Origin: Methylococcales symbiont of Hymedesmia sp. n. MRB-2018
GTDB taxonomy: Bacteria; Pseudomonadota; Gammaproteobacteria; Methylococcales; Methylomonadaceae
DNA length: 37,797 nt
Reading direction: 5' to 3'
NCBI GenBank assembly: GCA_003666385.1
Contig: QPIN01000041.1
Span: 1 to 37,797 of the forward strand
The notes under the pieces are model-generated. The model had not been told where the DNA came from and made no database searches. It saw only the letters and a program-made list of their open reading frames with translations. Below, one piece after another: positions 8,343 through 16,903 of this stretch (position 1 is its first letter; the number at the start of each line of letters is the position of its first letter). The translations under genes and the position numbers were made by a program.

Positions 8343-8591
8343 TTAAGTACTAACTCTATTAAAAACAGCTTCGACTACATCATTTACCGTTCTTGCACTT
8401 TTAAAGTCTTCAGGCTTCATTGATTTCCCTGTTTCTTTTTCGAGTTTAACAATCATATCAATAGCATCAATGCTATCAAAATCAAGATCTTCATAAAGAC
8501 GCATTTCTAAAGTCACGGTGTCTTCTTCAATTTCAAATAGCTCAAACATCAGCGTTTTAATCAGAGCCAATATTTCATCACGATTAGCCAT
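8343..8591 (-). CDS. Acyl carrier protein 1
   Basis: The 82-residue acidic protein carries the phosphopantetheine attachment site in DLDFDSIDAIDMIVKLE, Ser40 being the modified residue. The DSID variant (Ile instead of Leu after Ser) is usual for carrier proteins of aryl polyene and related type II systems. It lies 2 bases downstream of a second ACP gene, giving the tandem ACP pair typical of these clusters (ApeE/ApeF-like). One of the pair usually carries the starter and the other the growing chain; which does which cannot be told here. A phosphopantetheinyl transferase is not present in this window. Confidence 0.9.
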   Translation of the reverse strand: MANRDEILALIKTLMFELFEIEEDTVTLEMRLYEDLDFDSIDAIDMIVKLEKETGKSMKPEDFKSARTVNDVVEAVFNRVST

Positions 8592-8593
8592 AG

Positions 8594-8857
8594 TTATTTT
8601 GCCTGTTCAGATTCAATAAATGAAGCTAATAAAACAATTGACGAGAAAATTTTTTCTACATCGTCTTTTTCTGCATCAATCCGAACATTGTATTTTTTTC
8701 TAATAGCCAGTCCTAGCTCTAAAGCATCTATTGAATCTAATCCTAAACCCTCATTAAATAAAACCTCCTTACTGTCGATATCTTCAACACTGATATCTTC
8801 TAAATCAAGGGAGTCAATTATTAACTGCTTTAATTCATTTTCTATTACACTGCTCAT
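8594..8857 (-). CDS. Acyl carrier protein 2
   Basis: The 87-residue carrier protein has its phosphopantetheine site in GLGLDSIDALELGLAI (Ser42). I place the start at the ATG at 8857 (MSSVIENELK), preceded by an AAGAGAAG ribosome site. An upstream in-frame ATG at 8932 would add 25 non-homologous residues lying inside the acyltransferase gene. It overlaps that gene by 23 bases and is followed after 2 bases by ACP 1. It should hold the starter or the elongating acyl chain for the KS/CLF, KR and DH enzymes. Confidence 0.9.
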   Translation of the reverse strand: MSSVIENELKQLIIDSLDLEDISVEDIDSKEVLFNEGLGLDSIDALELGLAIRKKYNVRIDAEKDDVEKIFSSIVLLASFIESEQAK

Positions 8858-9620
8858 ATACTTCTCTTTGCTGACTAAAATAGTCTTGTAAATAGTGGGT
8901 AAGCCGACGAACGGCAATAGTTTTCTGTTCAATGGCTAAAAAATCATCCAGTACTATATCATCCTCAACATTCATACTTAAATGAAATCTTTGTGAGGGT
9001 ATTTGGTACCATTTTTCAGCTTTGGTTAAGGTTCTTGGTGTACACGTTAAGATCACTGGGGTAAGGTGAGCTTTAGCTTGCAGTGCGATAGATGCTGCTC
9101 CCCGTTGAAACTTGAATTTATTTTTGTCTGTGGTTCTTGTGCCTTCTGGAAATATAACCATTGTTTCACCTGATTGCAGTCCAATGACACAGTTTGCAAG
9201 CATTTGTTCAGGGTTGGCATTACTAATATAACCGGTATTAATAATGGGGCCTTTGGTAAAACTGTTGTGGAAAAGTGAATCTTTAACAATACAGTTAGCT
9301 TGTGGAATACGACTGATTAAAAAAACAATATCAATCAATGTTGGGTGATTAGCAATGACTAATTGGCAAGGACGGTTAAGCTTTTCTAAACCATTAATTT
9401 CATAAGTCATTATTCCAAGTCGATGCATGAAACCAATAAAAGCATAAAAACTTAATTGCACCACCTTTTTCGCCCCTGTTTTTTTTGTAACGGGGTTCTT
9501 AGAAAAAATACCCAGTACAGGAAATACCGTTATTCGTAGTAAAACCCCACTCAAACCAAAAGTAAAAAAACTGAATCCTGTGGCAAAAAGCCGCCAGTAA
9601 TAATCGATTTTAGTACTCAT
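8835..9620 (-). CDS. PlsC-type 1-acyl-glycerol-3-phosphate-like acyltransferase
   Basis: The 261-residue protein contains a membrane-anchoring N-terminus (about residues 10-40), the H-x4-D motif NHPTLID (His92, Asp97) and the substrate-binding block IFPEGTRT (157-163), which define the PlsC family. This is the second acyltransferase of the cluster and is of a different branch from the LpxL-type one at 4329. Aryl polyenes and xanthomonadins are lipid-bound, so it probably transfers the finished polyene from the ACP to a glycerol or lipid acceptor; acceptor identity is inferred only. It starts 11 bases inside the chain-length-factor gene and overlaps the ACP 2 gene at its end. Confidence 0.87.
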   Translation of the reverse strand: MSTKIDYYWRLFATGFSFFTFGLSGVLLRITVFPVLGIFSKNPVTKKTGAKKVVQLSFYAFIGFMHRLGIMTYEINGLEKLNRPCQLVIANHPTLIDIVFLISRIPQANCIVKDSLFHNSFTKGPIINTGYISNANPEQMLANCVIGLQSGETMVIFPEGTRTTDKNKFKFQRGAASIALQAKAHLTPVILTCTPRTLTKAEKWYQIPSQRFHLSMNVEDDIVLDDFLAIEQKTIAVRRLTHYLQDYFSQQREVYEQCNRK

Positions 9621-10317
9621 CTTTTCCCCAGTACCAGCTGTGACGAGGTGTTTTTATTTTTAATTGCTGTAAAGATGGATCCGATAAAAACTCAATAAAT
9701 TGAAGGATCTGGATAGGCTGTTCACTTTCTCTAGCTGAATCAGATGCTTGTTTAAAGCTTATTTTTTGTCCCTCTCCAGCAACGGTTAATTTTAATGCTA
9801 TTGCACACGTTTCTGCACTGACTTGGTAAGGCTTGCTAGGGAAAAACCCAGGTAAAGGCTCGTCATAAAAGATGAGTAAAAGTTCTTTTTCTCCCTCTTG
9901 AAAAAGTCCCAATGCTTCAATAAATGCGGATGCCATACCTTCTTCACTAGCCGCTAATACCGTAATTTGATTTTTATTATTGAAAGCAATAGAAAATAGC
10001 CCAGCAATTGCATTATGAACGGATAGGCTGAAGAGTGTGGGTGAGACCTCTTCACCTGCTTCTATGGCTTCCATTATGGCTAGTGATTTTGCTAACTCAC
10101 CATGTGTTGAGCTAAAGATAATAGGTAATTTAGACGTTTCTGTTTCACATGATAATGCCGCACAGAAAACCGTTTTTGCCAAAGGACTTAAACGGCGCTT
10201 GAACATTTTGGGGACGGCTTGTAATAACTCTTTTTCAGATTGGGCTACCATCTCTTTTTCTGTTGATAGTGGAGGCCAAACACTCCATGATTGAATGATA
10301 AACGACTGTTGTTGCAT
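9610..10317 (-). CDS. Beta-ketoacyl synthase chain-length-factor-like protein
   Basis: The 235-residue protein resembles the N-terminal half of a ketoacyl synthase (Ketoacyl-synt_2 group, ApeC role). Recognisable pieces are FIIQSWSVWPPL, KRRLSPLAKTVFCAAL, PIIFSSTHGEL, SPTLFSLSVHNAIAGLFSIAF and ITVLAASEEG. The segment where a KS would have its nucleophilic cysteine shows no such cysteine, and the His-His pair is missing because the C-terminal half is absent. It is expected to pair with the condensing enzyme encoded just upstream at 10484 and to help set polyene length. A 166-base gap separates it from that KS gene, the largest in the operon, and holds an inverted repeat. Confidence 0.83.
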   Translation of the reverse strand: MQQQSFIIQSWSVWPPLSTEKEMVAQSEKELLQAVPKMFKRRLSPLAKTVFCAALSCETETSKLPIIFSSTHGELAKSLAIMEAIEAGEEVSPTLFSLSVHNAIAGLFSIAFNNKNQITVLAASEEGMASAFIEALGLFQEGEKELLLIFYDEPLPGFFPSKPYQVSAETCAIALKLTVAGEGQKISFKQASDSARESEQPIQILQFIEFLSDPSLQQLKIKTPRHSWYWGKDEY

Positions 10318-10363
10318 ATAAAAAATTATAGGGCTGGTGAGAGAGGTGTTGTCGCTATCATTG

Positions 10364-10482
10364 CCAATACCTTCGTCAAATTAAATTATCACTCAAAACC
10401 TGATTACATCTTATATAAATCAATTGCTTACAGTTCTATAAATGACGAAATAGCCTGTTTTTACTTTTGGCGAAGGTGTTGG
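10364..10482. repeat. 119-bp segment bounded by imperfect inverted repeats
   Basis: Left arm CCAATACCTTCGTCAAA (10364-10380) and right arm (10466-10482), whose reverse complement is CCAACACCTTCGCCAAA, match at 15 of 17 positions. The right arm ends 2 bases from the KS stop codon at 10484. The interior is AT-rich with no open frame. It could be a small non-autonomous element or a degenerate stem lying between KS and its chain-length partner. No flanking duplication is obvious. Confidence 0.5.
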
Positions 10483-10483
10483 A

Positions 10484-11704
10484 TTACGCTACACGTTTAA
10501 AAATAAGAGAGGTATTAATTCCACCAAAGGCAAAATTATTACTCATAATATATTCACATTCAATGTGTCTAACATCACCCATAATGAAGTCGAGGTTGGC
10601 ACAGCGTGAGTCAACGGCGTTTAAGTTAGCGGTTGGGTGGAACCAACCTTCATTCATCATTTTTATACTGGCCCATGCTTCCATTGCTCCGCAAGCTCCG
10701 AGAGTGTGACCTGTATAACTTTTCATAGCACTAATAGGCGTGTTTTTACCAAAAACTTGAGCGGTTGCTTGGCTTTCAGCAATATCGCCCAGCTCAGTTG
10801 CGGTGCCATGAGCGCTAATATAGTCAATATTTGTTGCCGCTATTTCTGCATCTTTTAAGGCTAAATTCATCGCATCTTGCATACTATCTTTATCTGGGTG
10901 TGTGACGTGTAAACCATCGGAATTGGTTCCAAACCCTATGACTTCGGCATAAATATGAGCGCCTCTACTCAGTGCATGCTCTCTTTCTTCTAAAATAAAA
11001 GTAGAGGCGCCTTCACCAATTACTAAGCCATCACGATCTTTATCAAAAGGGCGAGGTGTTTTGTCAGGTTCATTTCGAGTTGAGGTGGCAAATAAAGTGT
11101 CAAAAACTGCAGATTGCGATGGGGATAGCTCATCTCCTCCTCCTGCAACCATCCATGTTTGAAGGCCATATTTAATGGCTTCGTAGGCATAACCAATGCC
11201 TTGGCTGCTTGAGGTGCAGGCACTGGATGTTGGAATAATACGACCATTAATGCCAAAATGAAGCCCAATATTAACAGGACAGGTATGCCCCATCATACGG
11301 ATATAAGAGGTGGCATTAAGGCTTTCTCTATCATAATTAAGTAGCATTTTGGTAAAATCAACTAAACCATCAAAACTGCCTGATGCACTGCCATAAGCAA
11401 TGCCCATTTGACCACTTTTTAAGCAAGGGTCATTTAATAAGTTAGCATCTTCTAGTGCCAATTCTGTTGCATAAGTGGCCAGCATTGCAACACGTCCCAT
11501 TCCTCGAATCTGTTTGCGAGAATAATGCTTAGGTCTGGAAAAATCGGCAGGGGCTGCAAGTTGGGTTTTTAAACCTTTAAATCTGCCCCATTCTTCCATT
11601 AACTGAATACCGGTAGTTTGAGATTTTAATTTTTTAGCAACACTTTGCCAATCGTTTCCAATAGGCGTTATTGCGTTCATACCTGTAATAACGACACGGT
11701 TCAT
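10484..11704 (-). CDS. Beta-ketoacyl synthase (condensing subunit of the type II aryl polyene PKS)
   Basis: The 406-residue FabF-like enzyme has the catalytic triad Cys163 (TSSACTSSSQG), His299 (SAHGTATELGD) and His333 (SYTGHTLGACGAMEA), plus a C-terminal NNFAFGGINTSL. It should catalyse decarboxylative malonyl-ACP condensations that build the polyene (ApeO-type role), together with the chain-length-factor-like protein downstream. I choose the start at 11704: GGAGGG lies about 8-9 bases upstream, and the ATG overlaps the KR stop as TAATG. An ATG two codons earlier (11710) is too close to that ribosome site. Nothing suggests truncation. Confidence 0.93.
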   Translation of the reverse strand: MNRVVITGMNAITPIGNDWQSVAKKLKSQTTGIQLMEEWGRFKGLKTQLAAPADFSRPKHYSRKQIRGMGRVAMLATYATELALEDANLLNDPCLKSGQMGIAYGSASGSFDGLVDFTKMLLNYDRESLNATSYIRMMGHTCPVNIGLHFGINGRIIPTSSACTSSSQGIGYAYEAIKYGLQTWMVAGGGDELSPSQSAVFDTLFATSTRNEPDKTPRPFDKDRDGLVIGEGASTFILEEREHALSRGAHIYAEVIGFGTNSDGLHVTHPDKDSMQDAMNLALKDAEIAATNIDYISAHGTATELGDIAESQATAQVFGKNTPISAMKSYTGHTLGACGAMEAWASIKMMNEGWFHPTANLNAVDSRCANLDFIMGDVRHIECEYIMSNNFAFGGINTSLIFKRVA

Positions 11705-12429
11705 TAACATAACCCTCCATTAACAGAAAGCACCTGACGGGTAATATAGCTAGCATCTTCGGACATTAAGAAAGCGACGGCTGCTGCAACTTCTTTGGCT
11801 TCCCCAACGCGACGTAAGGGGATTACTTTTTTAATTTCTTCTAATGGCAGGTCGGCTAATATTTCGGTATTAATTAAGCCGGGTGCAACGCAGTTAACGG
11901 TGATTTTGCGTTTGGCTAATTCGAGAGCAAGCGCTTTGGTTGCACCAATAATACCTGCTTTTGCAGCACTATAATTAACTTGACCTCTGTTACCCATCAC
12001 ACCAGAAACTGACGACAGTGTGACAATTCTACCCGCTTTACGTCGTCTAATCATTGGCATGATTAGAGGGTTTAATACATTATAAAAACTATCTAAATTT
12101 GTGTGTACAACCAAATCCCACTGTTCTCCTGTTAAGGATGGGAATGCATTGTCCGCAGTAATGCCTGCATTACAAACGACACCATAATAAGCACCATGTT
12201 GTTCAATATCTTGCATAAGCTGTTGTGCGCACTGTTCCCTATCCAGGATGTCAAATTGTAAGACACGGACTTGGCGGCCTATGGCTCTTATTTCTTCAGC
12301 GACAGATTCTGCTTGTTCTCGGTTACTGCGGCAATGAACAACAATATCAAAATTTTTTTGGCTTAAATAGAGGGCAATCGCTTTACCTATTCCTCGACTG
12401 GAGCCTGTTATTAAAACTGTTTCTGGCAT
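11704..12429 (-). CDS. 3-oxoacyl-ACP reductase (FabG-like SDR)
   Basis: The 241-residue short-chain dehydrogenase has the NADPH-binding TGSSRGIG (8-15) and NAG motifs, and the catalytic set Asn111, Ser140 (TLSSVSG), Tyr153 and Lys157 (YSAAK). It ends with the family-typical SVNGGLC. It reduces the beta-keto group after each condensation in polyene assembly (ApeQ-type role). It sits between the dehydratase and KS genes and is coupled to the KS by a TAATG overlap. It is of standard FabG length. A housekeeping FabG role is less likely because fabD, fabF and acpP are not adjacent. Confidence 0.92.
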   Translation of the reverse strand: MPETVLITGSSRGIGKAIALYLSQKNFDIVVHCRSNREQAESVAEEIRAIGRQVRVLQFDILDREQCAQQLMQDIEQHGAYYGVVCNAGITADNAFPSLTGEQWDLVVHTNLDSFYNVLNPLIMPMIRRRKAGRIVTLSSVSGVMGNRGQVNYSAAKAGIIGATKALALELAKRKITVNCVAPGLINTEILADLPLEEIKKVIPLRRVGEAKEVAAAVAFLMSEDASYITRQVLSVNGGLC

Positions 12430-12464
12430 TTATTTGTTTGTCCTGTCTTTTGTGCTAATAATAA

Positions 12465-12893
12465 TTATAGTGGCTGTGTTGAGTTGGGTTGATAGACATT
12501 AATATTGGCTTCAACCAATAAATCTTGATGACTTATTTTACACTCAAAAACCCCTAAACCTTGGTCTTCTATAACGCGCTTAACATAAACAGTGAGTACG
12601 CTACCCACATTAAAATGGGGGACATTGCAGATATAGCGGCGAGTACCTAATAGAAAACCTACCTGTATGCAGCGGTTTGAGATTTTGTCCATCATCCCTT
12701 GATAAGCCCCAATAGTTTGCGCCATATACTCCATTCCTAGCCAAGCAGGTACATTGACTCCATTATCAAACAAACCATTGTTATGTACAACTACTTGAGA
12801 GGTTAAAGACTCATGGTCAAAACTGATTACTTTATCAATAAGGAGCATTTTTCCTCGGTGAGCAATTAATTCTTCTATGGGGGTATTAATCAT
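12465..12893 (-). CDS. ApeP-like hotdog 3-hydroxyacyl-ACP dehydratase
   Basis: The 142-residue hotdog protein has ELIAHRGKMLLIDKV at the N-terminus, VPAWLGMEYMAQTIGAYQG around the central helix with Glu55, and VGFLLGTRRY. These are hallmarks of the dehydratase subunit annotated as ApeP in aryl polyene clusters. It removes water from 3-hydroxyacyl-ACP to give the trans double bond; the family works as a heterodimer with an ApeI-type partner. The likely partner here is the hotdog domain fused to the ligase at 5980. The start overlaps the preceding KS gene by 4 bases, and 35 bases separate it from the KR. Confidence 0.88.
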   Translation of the reverse strand: MINTPIEELIAHRGKMLLIDKVISFDHESLTSQVVVHNNGLFDNGVNVPAWLGMEYMAQTIGAYQGMMDKISNRCIQVGFLLGTRRYICNVPHFNVGSVLTVYVKRVIEDQGLGVFECKISHQDLLVEANINVYQPNSTQPL

Positions 12894-14074
12894 GTTCGTT
12901 CCACCACAATAGAAATATTATTACCACCAAAAGCAAAGGAGTTACTTAAACAAGCATTAACAGAACTTGTTGATTTTTGTCCTGGTTGAATAAAGTTAAG
13001 GTCTGGAAGTTTTGGGTCTAGCTCATCATCATTTATATTAGGCGGTAATAACATCTTGGATCCAGTCGTTGACGATAATAATTGCCAGCAAATACCAAGC
13101 TCTAATGCAGATGAAGCCCCCAAGGCATGGCCTAAAATTCCTTTGCTTGAACTCATTGCGGTTTGATTTGAAAAAACCTCTGAGACAGCTTTGCTTTCCA
13201 TTGCATCATTAAGTGGCGTTGCTGTGCCATGTAAGTTGATATAGTCAATATCAGTGGCTACTTTCCCTGCTTTTTTTAGTGCCATTTTCATCGCCACCAC
13301 TGCTGGCTGCCCTGTTGGCTCTGGAGCAGAAAAGTGATAAGCATCACTACTGGCACCGATGCCGGATAATTCAACTGGCCCTTGTTCTTTGCTTAAAACA
13401 AACAAAGCAACTCCTTCGGAGATATTAATACCATTTCGGTGTTTTCCAAAAGGTTTACAAAGCTCTGTGGATATTGATTCTAAAGCTTCAAAGCCATTGA
13501 CTGTAAAACGACATAAGCTATCTGCACCGCCAACAATAACGGCATCACATAAATCTAAGGCCATAAGACGTTGAGCAGAAACAAAGGCTCGACCACTGGA
13601 AGAGCAGGCTGTAGAAATGGTATAGGCTGGGCCTTTTAAATCTAAGTAATGTGCTAAAAAATCGGCTCCACCACCTAGTTGTTGCTGCTTGTAATGGAAA
13701 TCATCAGGCTTTTTACCATGCTGAGATATTGAGCTTAAAGCCAGTTCTGTTTTTCTGATTCCAGAGGTGCTGGTCCCTAGCACGATACCTATACGGTGAG
13801 CGCCAAACTTTTTTAGCATTTGTTTTACAGTGTCTTCTATTTGACTATAGGCTGCCAGTAAAAGCTGGTTATTACGGCAAGCATACTCATTATATTTTGA
13901 ATCAATTAAAGGTAGATCTGCTTGCACCACGCCGACATAAACAGACTCGGCATAGCTATACTTGGCTGTTTTTAATAAGCCGGTACGGTCACCTGTGATA
14001 ATTCGATTGAAAGCGTCTTTTTTTGAATTACCAGCGGCAGATAGTGTGCCTAAATCATTTAAAAATAGAGTCAT
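12890..14074 (-). CDS. Second beta-ketoacyl synthase (ApeR-like)
   Basis: The 394-residue KS-fold protein has the complete triad Cys157 (STACSSSGRAF), His282 (NLHGTATPLND) and His316 (SKGILGHALGASSALE), and a C-terminal NSFAFGGNNISIV. It is therefore catalytic, unlike the chain-length factor at 9610. Two full KS enzymes are usual in aryl polyene clusters: one extends the chain and the other probably performs the first condensation on the aryl starter or supplies an accessory function. Which role belongs to this copy is not readable from sequence. It is 6 bases downstream of a halogenase-like gene and overlaps the dehydratase gene by 4 bases. Confidence 0.9.
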   Translation of the reverse strand: MTLFLNDLGTLSAAGNSKKDAFNRIITGDRTGLLKTAKYSYAESVYVGVVQADLPLIDSKYNEYACRNNQLLLAAYSQIEDTVKQMLKKFGAHRIGIVLGTSTSGIRKTELALSSISQHGKKPDDFHYKQQQLGGGADFLAHYLDLKGPAYTISTACSSSGRAFVSAQRLMALDLCDAVIVGGADSLCRFTVNGFEALESISTELCKPFGKHRNGINISEGVALFVLSKEQGPVELSGIGASSDAYHFSAPEPTGQPAVVAMKMALKKAGKVATDIDYINLHGTATPLNDAMESKAVSEVFSNQTAMSSSKGILGHALGASSALELGICWQLLSSTTGSKMLLPPNINDDELDPKLPDLNFIQPGQKSTSSVNACLSNSFAFGGNNISIVVERT

Positions 14075-14080
14075 ATAAAA

Positions 14081-15307
14081 TTAGTCGTCACGGCAAAGTT
14101 CTGCCAACGTTTTTAACCTGGCCCGTGAGTTTTTTACATAGGGGTTTTTTTTATCCCAAACATAACCCGCTAAAATAGAGCAAACCATTGCTTTAATGTT
14201 GGCTTGCTGTTTATCATAAAAAATAACATCTTGTAAAGACTCGTCATACCATGCATTAACATAGGTTCTAAAGGTATCAACCCCTTGTTGTAATGTATCG
14301 ACAAAATCAGTTTGCCAGTCAACGGTTTGGTTGCTCAGTTGACGGTCTAATACATCAACGGCTAGGCAGGCAGATTTCATTGCAATAGTTACACCAGATG
14401 AAAAAACCGGGTCTAAAAACTCGCCAGCGTTACCGAGTAATGCATAGCCTTGACCGTAAAGGTCTGATACATCTGTGCTGTAACCTTTTAAGCTATTGAT
14501 TGGGGTGTCAAAAACTGCATTTTTTAGTAACCTGGTTAAGTTGGGTTCTTGGGCAATGAGTTGCTGAAAGGCTTGTTGGTGGTTGCCTAAGCTATCAATA
14601 AGTTCTGGTTTGGCAATCACTCCAAGGCTACAGCGTCCATTACTAAAAGGAATCAACCAATACCAAATATCACCCATTTCAGGGTGAACGACAATCCATA
14701 TTTTATTACGATTATATTTTGTACAATCAATTTTATCTTCTAAATGGGTATATAAAGATTGTCTAACTGGAAGTTCTGACCGCTTATCTAAGTTTAGCAA
14801 ACGTGGAAGTACTCGGCCAAAGCCACTAGCGTCTAAAACAAAGTCAGCATCAATTTGGTAGGGTTGGCCTTTTTCATTGTTAACGGTTAGTTTTGGGCGG
14901 CTACTAGAAAAATCAGCGGCAGTGACTTCATGTTGCCAGTGAATTATGACTCCCATTTTCTGTACTTCTTTAGCCAGTAAATGGTCAAAGTCTGCACGCA
15001 GTACCTGAAAGGTTGTTCCAAACCCTTTGGAGAACTTATCTGAGAAGCAAAAAGAGGAATACTGTTGCTTATGTAAAAAAGCTGCACCTGTTTTTAGCTG
15101 GAATCCTGCTTGATTTACAACGTCTAATAAACCTGCCTGTTCTAAAAATTCCATGCATTGAGGCAGTAAGCTTTCTCCAATACTAAAGCGGGGGAATTGT
15201 TCGCGCTCTAAAATAATAGTTTGATAGCCTTTTTTTTGTAATAAAGCAGCGGCAACACTGCCGGAAGGCCCTGCCCCAATAATAATAACTTTTTTAGTTT
15301 CTGACAT
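14081..15307 (-). CDS. Flavin-dependent halogenase-like FAD oxidoreductase, copy 1
   Basis: The 408-residue protein starts with FAD-binding IIGAGPSGSVAAALL (9-23), then the REQFPRFSIGESLLP block found in tryptophan-halogenase-related and geranylgeranyl-reductase-related flavoproteins. WYWLIP (215-220) fits the WxWxIP motif used to mark flavin-dependent halogenases. LKTGAAF (71-77) places a lysine (Lys72) in the segment where halogenases carry their catalytic lysine. GNAGEFLDPVFSSGV is the second FAD contact. It could halogenate or hydroxylate the aryl head, or reduce double bonds. Halogenation is chemically attractive because xanthomonadins are brominated aryl polyenes. Upstream lies a MITE-like repeat, and no good ribosome site precedes the ATG. 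Confidence 0.78.
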   Translation of the reverse strand: MSETKKVIIIGAGPSGSVAAALLQKKGYQTIILEREQFPRFSIGESLLPQCMEFLEQAGLLDVVNQAGFQLKTGAAFLHKQQYSSFCFSDKFSKGFGTTFQVLRADFDHLLAKEVQKMGVIIHWQHEVTAADFSSSRPKLTVNNEKGQPYQIDADFVLDASGFGRVLPRLLNLDKRSELPVRQSLYTHLEDKIDCTKYNRNKIWIVVHPEMGDIWYWLIPFSNGRCSLGVIAKPELIDSLGNHQQAFQQLIAQEPNLTRLLKNAVFDTPINSLKGYSTDVSDLYGQGYALLGNAGEFLDPVFSSGVTIAMKSACLAVDVLDRQLSNQTVDWQTDFVDTLQQGVDTFRTYVNAWYDESLQDVIFYDKQQANIKAMVCSILAGYVWDKKNPYVKNSRARLKTLAELCRDD

Positions 15308-15343
15308 CTGATAAATAATGGGTGTTTAGTTTCTTTGTACTCC

Positions 15344-15480
15344 GTAACTGCTTAGATTGCCCTCTGTTCTGTTCAAGATTAAAGCGTTCAAGTGCAAGGC
15401 GAAAGTGCGGAGTTTACAGGTGTAAATAAGCATTTTCAACGCGGCTATTGGGCAAAATAGAGGGTAAACTGAGTAGTTAC
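15344..15480. repeat. MITE-like element A with ~28-bp imperfect terminal inverted repeats
   Basis: The left end starts GTAACTGCTTAGATTGCCC; the reverse complement of the right end starts GTAACTACTCAGTTTACCC. Over 28 positions 22 match. The interior contains a nested stem (TTTAC, loop AGGT, GTAAA) flanked by further pairing GCGAAAGTGC / GCATTTTC.ACGC, so the whole 137 bp is a long imperfect palindrome without coding capacity. The last four bases overlap the stop codon of the ligase gene at 15477. Its right end is nearly identical to the right end of element B at 26541. No clear target duplication flanks it. Confidence 0.75.
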
Positions 15481-16898
15481 CTTTTTATTTTACCGCTGAC
15501 AGTATGATTAATTTGAGACACACTCTGTAAGCGTTGAGGAACCTTGTATGTTGATAGTTGAGATCGACAAAAGTATAAAATGCCTTCCACATCCAGATCT
15601 ACATTTTCTTTTAAAATAATATCTGCACAGACAATTTCACCCATAAGTGAGTGAAAATGTCCAAAAACATGCGAGTTAATAATATCTGGGTGTTTGTTCA
15701 ATACTGCCTCAATTTCTTCAGGAAAAGCTTTATTTCCTGAGACATTAATCATGGTTTTCTCTCTACCACAAATAATAATTCTACCGTCTTCTTGACGTTG
15801 TGCAAGGTCGCCAGTTAAAAACCAGCCATTAACCATGGTTTCCTCTGCTAATTGCCAAGGTTTTAAGTAAGCATCAAATAAGCCTGACCCTTTGATAGCC
15901 AGTCGTCCTGTTATACCGTTTTTAAGTGGTTCATCTTTATCATTCAATATCGCAATATCGAAGCCTTTAGCGGTATAACCTACCGTTTTAAAATCAGCCG
16001 CATCTGTATTGTCTAATAAAGGCAGCCCAGCTTCAATAATACCGTAGGCTTGGATAAGAGGAATTTGAAATCGCTGCTCAAATTTATTGGCAATAGAGGT
16101 CGGTATAGCAGAGGAGGTGGATATGGCATATTTTAAAGAGGGCATTTGCATAGTTGAATTATCGGCCGCTAATAAACGAAAATGCATAGGTGCTGCATAA
16201 AGCATAGTGGCTTGATGTAAGTTAGCTTGATCAATCAGTGTTTTAGCTAATAAATCTTTGCAGATGATGATACCTGCACCGGCACGAATATAGACGAGGA
16301 TAGTGACTAAAAAATGAAATGCCATAGGGAGTACCCATAAAACATTATCTTCACTATTGAGTCCTAATGAGTGGTAGGCGTTATTCACTCGATGTAGGAT
16401 ACTTTCATGGGTTAACACCACACCTTTACTAGATCCAGTTGTTCCCGATGTATAGCGAATAAAAGCGGCATCTTTAAATGGTGTTATTTGTTGTGATACG
16501 GGAATTTCTGTCCAAGTTAGGCGTAAAGATTGTGAGTAAAAAGAGAGTAGTGTTGATTCATTATTGACAGGTTTAAGGCCTGATTGGTCATCTAACACTG
16601 CATGTAATTGGGTATCTTTTACAATAGCTTCTATTTCAGCTTGTTTTAATTGATGAGACATTGGGATAACAATGGCTCCACAGGCCATGCCTGCGAGCAT
16701 AGAGACAATAAACGCTCGGCTGTTGCTTCCCATAACCCCTAGGCCCATGCCAGGATTAAGTCCTGATTTTTTTAGGGTTTGGGTTAATAGCTGGGTCTGC
16801 TGGTATAGTTCGCTATAACTGATGGAGCCTTGCTCATCAATAATGGCTGCTCGGTAAGGGTATGTTTGGACAGTGGTTTTAAGTAATTGAACGGTCAA
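15477..16898 (-). CDS. AMP-forming acyl/aryl-CoA or ACP ligase, second copy
   Basis: The 473-residue ANL enzyme has the P-loop RYTSGTTGSSKGVVLTH (148 onward), the QAYGIIEAG adenylate motif, WFLTGDLA and GREKTMINVSGNKAFPEE for the hinge, and the catalytic lysine in SGKIKR (Lys470). The protein stops immediately after KIKR, whereas relatives usually continue for several to a dozen residues. The TAA stop lies inside the terminal repeat of element A, so the natural end was probably replaced by the repeat. It lies near a dedicated carrier protein (19468), so it may load an aryl or acyl group onto that carrier rather than onto CoA. It is the second ligase of the cluster. Confidence 0.85.
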   Translation of the reverse strand: MTVQLLKTTVQTYPYRAAIIDEQGSISYSELYQQTQLLTQTLKKSGLNPGMGLGVMGSNSRAFIVSMLAGMACGAIVIPMSHQLKQAEIEAIVKDTQLHAVLDDQSGLKPVNNESTLLSFYSQSLRLTWTEIPVSQQITPFKDAAFIRYTSGTTGSSKGVVLTHESILHRVNNAYHSLGLNSEDNVLWVLPMAFHFLVTILVYIRAGAGIIICKDLLAKTLIDQANLHQATMLYAAPMHFRLLAADNSTMQMPSLKYAISTSSAIPTSIANKFEQRFQIPLIQAYGIIEAGLPLLDNTDAADFKTVGYTAKGFDIAILNDKDEPLKNGITGRLAIKGSGLFDAYLKPWQLAEETMVNGWFLTGDLAQRQEDGRIIICGREKTMINVSGNKAFPEEIEAVLNKHPDIINSHVFGHFHSLMGEIVCADIILKENVDLDVEGILYFCRSQLSTYKVPQRLQSVSQINHTVSGKIKR

Positions 16899-16903
16899 AA
16901 TGA

